This document shows, one piece after another, positions 63,644 through 64,000 of a stretch of 64,000 bases of DNA. Where the stretch lies: assembly GCF_000092045.1 (NCBI RefSeq), contig NC_007764.1, positions 186,001 through 250,000 of the forward strand, in the 5' to 3' direction. The notes under the pieces were generated by a model. It was given only the letters and a program-made list of their open reading frames with translations, was not told where the DNA came from and searched no databases. The stretch comes from Rhizobium etli CFN 42 (lineage in GTDB: Bacteria; Pseudomonadota; Alphaproteobacteria; Rhizobiales; Rhizobiaceae). Both the position numbers and the translations under genes were made by a program. Position 1 is the stretch's first letter; each line of letters opens with the position of its first letter.

Positions 63644-64000
63644 ATGGAAACCGGAATTATAACGACGCCCTTCGGGCGGCGGTCGATGACGCTTGGGATG
63701 CTTGCAAGCCAGGTCGCCGCAGGCGAGATCAAGCCCGATCAATCCGTCGACAAGTGGAAATTGTTTCGTACGCTGTGCGAAGCAAAGCCTTTGCTCGGCA
63801 TCACCGATCGCGCGCTTGCCGTGCTCAATGCGCTCCTCAGCTTTTATCCGAAGAATGAGCTGGCGCAGGACAACGGCTTGATCGTCTTCCCGTCGAATGT
63901 GCAGCTCTCGCTGAGGACGCATGGCATGGCCGAACAGACTGTCCGCCGGCACCTCGCAGCGCTCGTCGATGCGGGTCTTCTGGTGCGCAAGGACAGCCCC
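63644..64000 (+). CDS. repC: Replication initiator RepC, N-terminal part (partial)
   Basis: 119 residues are in the window; the gene runs off the right edge. ATG at 63644 after GAGGTGGAAG. RSMTLGMLASQVAAGE, VDKWKLFRTLCEAKPLLGITDRALAVLNALLSFYP and VQLSLRTHGMAEQTVRRHLAALVDAGL are the conserved RepC N-terminal region with its helix-turn-helix. RepC starts replication at an origin usually inside its own gene. Confidence 0.95.
   Translation, partial: METGIITTPFGRRSMTLGMLASQVAAGEIKPDQSVDKWKLFRTLCEAKPLLGITDRALAVLNALLSFYPKNELAQDNGLIVFPSNVQLSLRTHGMAEQTVRRHLAALVDAGLLVRKDSP

Noticed and set aside
1..64000. CRISPR arrays, insertion sequences, tRNA or rRNA genes
   Set aside because: No regularly spaced repeats, transposase-like proteins with terminal repeats, or recognisable RNA gene sequences were seen.

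Overview
The window is a high-GC segment of a repABC-type replicon from a fast-growing rhizobium, most likely the Rhizobium etli/leguminosarum group. The evidence is the repA-repB-repC replication and partition operon at the right edge with its counter-transcribed RNA, a rhizobial intergenic mosaic element (RIME1), a Rap-type cadherin-like adhesin, and a typical rhizobial load of ABC/TRAP transporters with dehydrogenases and local regulators. I see no insertion sequence, tRNA, rRNA or CRISPR array.

Layout, left to right. 1-4873 (+): end of a sugar-type ABC permease, a second permease, an amidohydrolase, a D-threonine-aldolase-like PLP enzyme, a RidA protein and an AstE/AspA-type deacylase. 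4870-10775 (-): a TIM-barrel-like unknown, an RraA/HMG-aldolase-like protein, a polar amino-acid ABC importer and an SDR, with a divergent LysR gene at 11007. 11925-17900 (-): an accB-accC-(BCCP-like)-pxpB-pxpC-pxpA-aminotransferase operon for 5-oxoproline-type chemistry; its second carrier protein lacks the biotin lysine. 18226-20540 (-): an unrecognised three-gene cassette with a HEVGH metallopeptidase. 20636-22510 (-): a class III adenylate cyclase with TPRs. 22706-30942: a LacI regulator facing a sugar operon (isomerase, ABC importer, GMC oxidoreductase) with two clear operator palindromes. 31097-38952: PPK2, aldo/keto reductase with LysR, flavin-type oxidase, AlkB, ribosomal protein S21, RapA2-like adhesin, a broken histidine kinase and a TetR regulator.

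39236-45014 (+): a TRAP transporter, shikimate/quinate dehydrogenase and QuiC-type dehydroshikimate dehydratase, apparently a shikimate/quinate uptake and degradation operon under TetR control. 45024-52076: a polyol/tagatose region (LacI, zinc alcohol dehydrogenase, SmoS-like SDR, a frameshifted solute-binding protein, PfkB kinase, KbaZ-family protein) whose own permeases are missing. 52143-58026 (-): an SDR, ribitol dehydrogenase, a ribose/xylose-type ABC importer and a frameshifted AraC regulator. 58226-60214: trehalose-phosphatase and a ROK kinase whose motifs occur in circularly permuted order. 60215-61240 is a gene-poor leader before repA with a parS-like palindrome that recurs in the repB-repC spacer.

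Overall this is an accessory catabolic replicon: modules for polyols, glycosides, shikimate/quinate, 5-oxoproline and nitrogenous compounds, each with its own transporter and regulator. Three genes (histidine kinase, polyol-binding protein, AraC regulator) carry apparent single-base frameshifts, so either some modules are decaying or the assembly has small errors.
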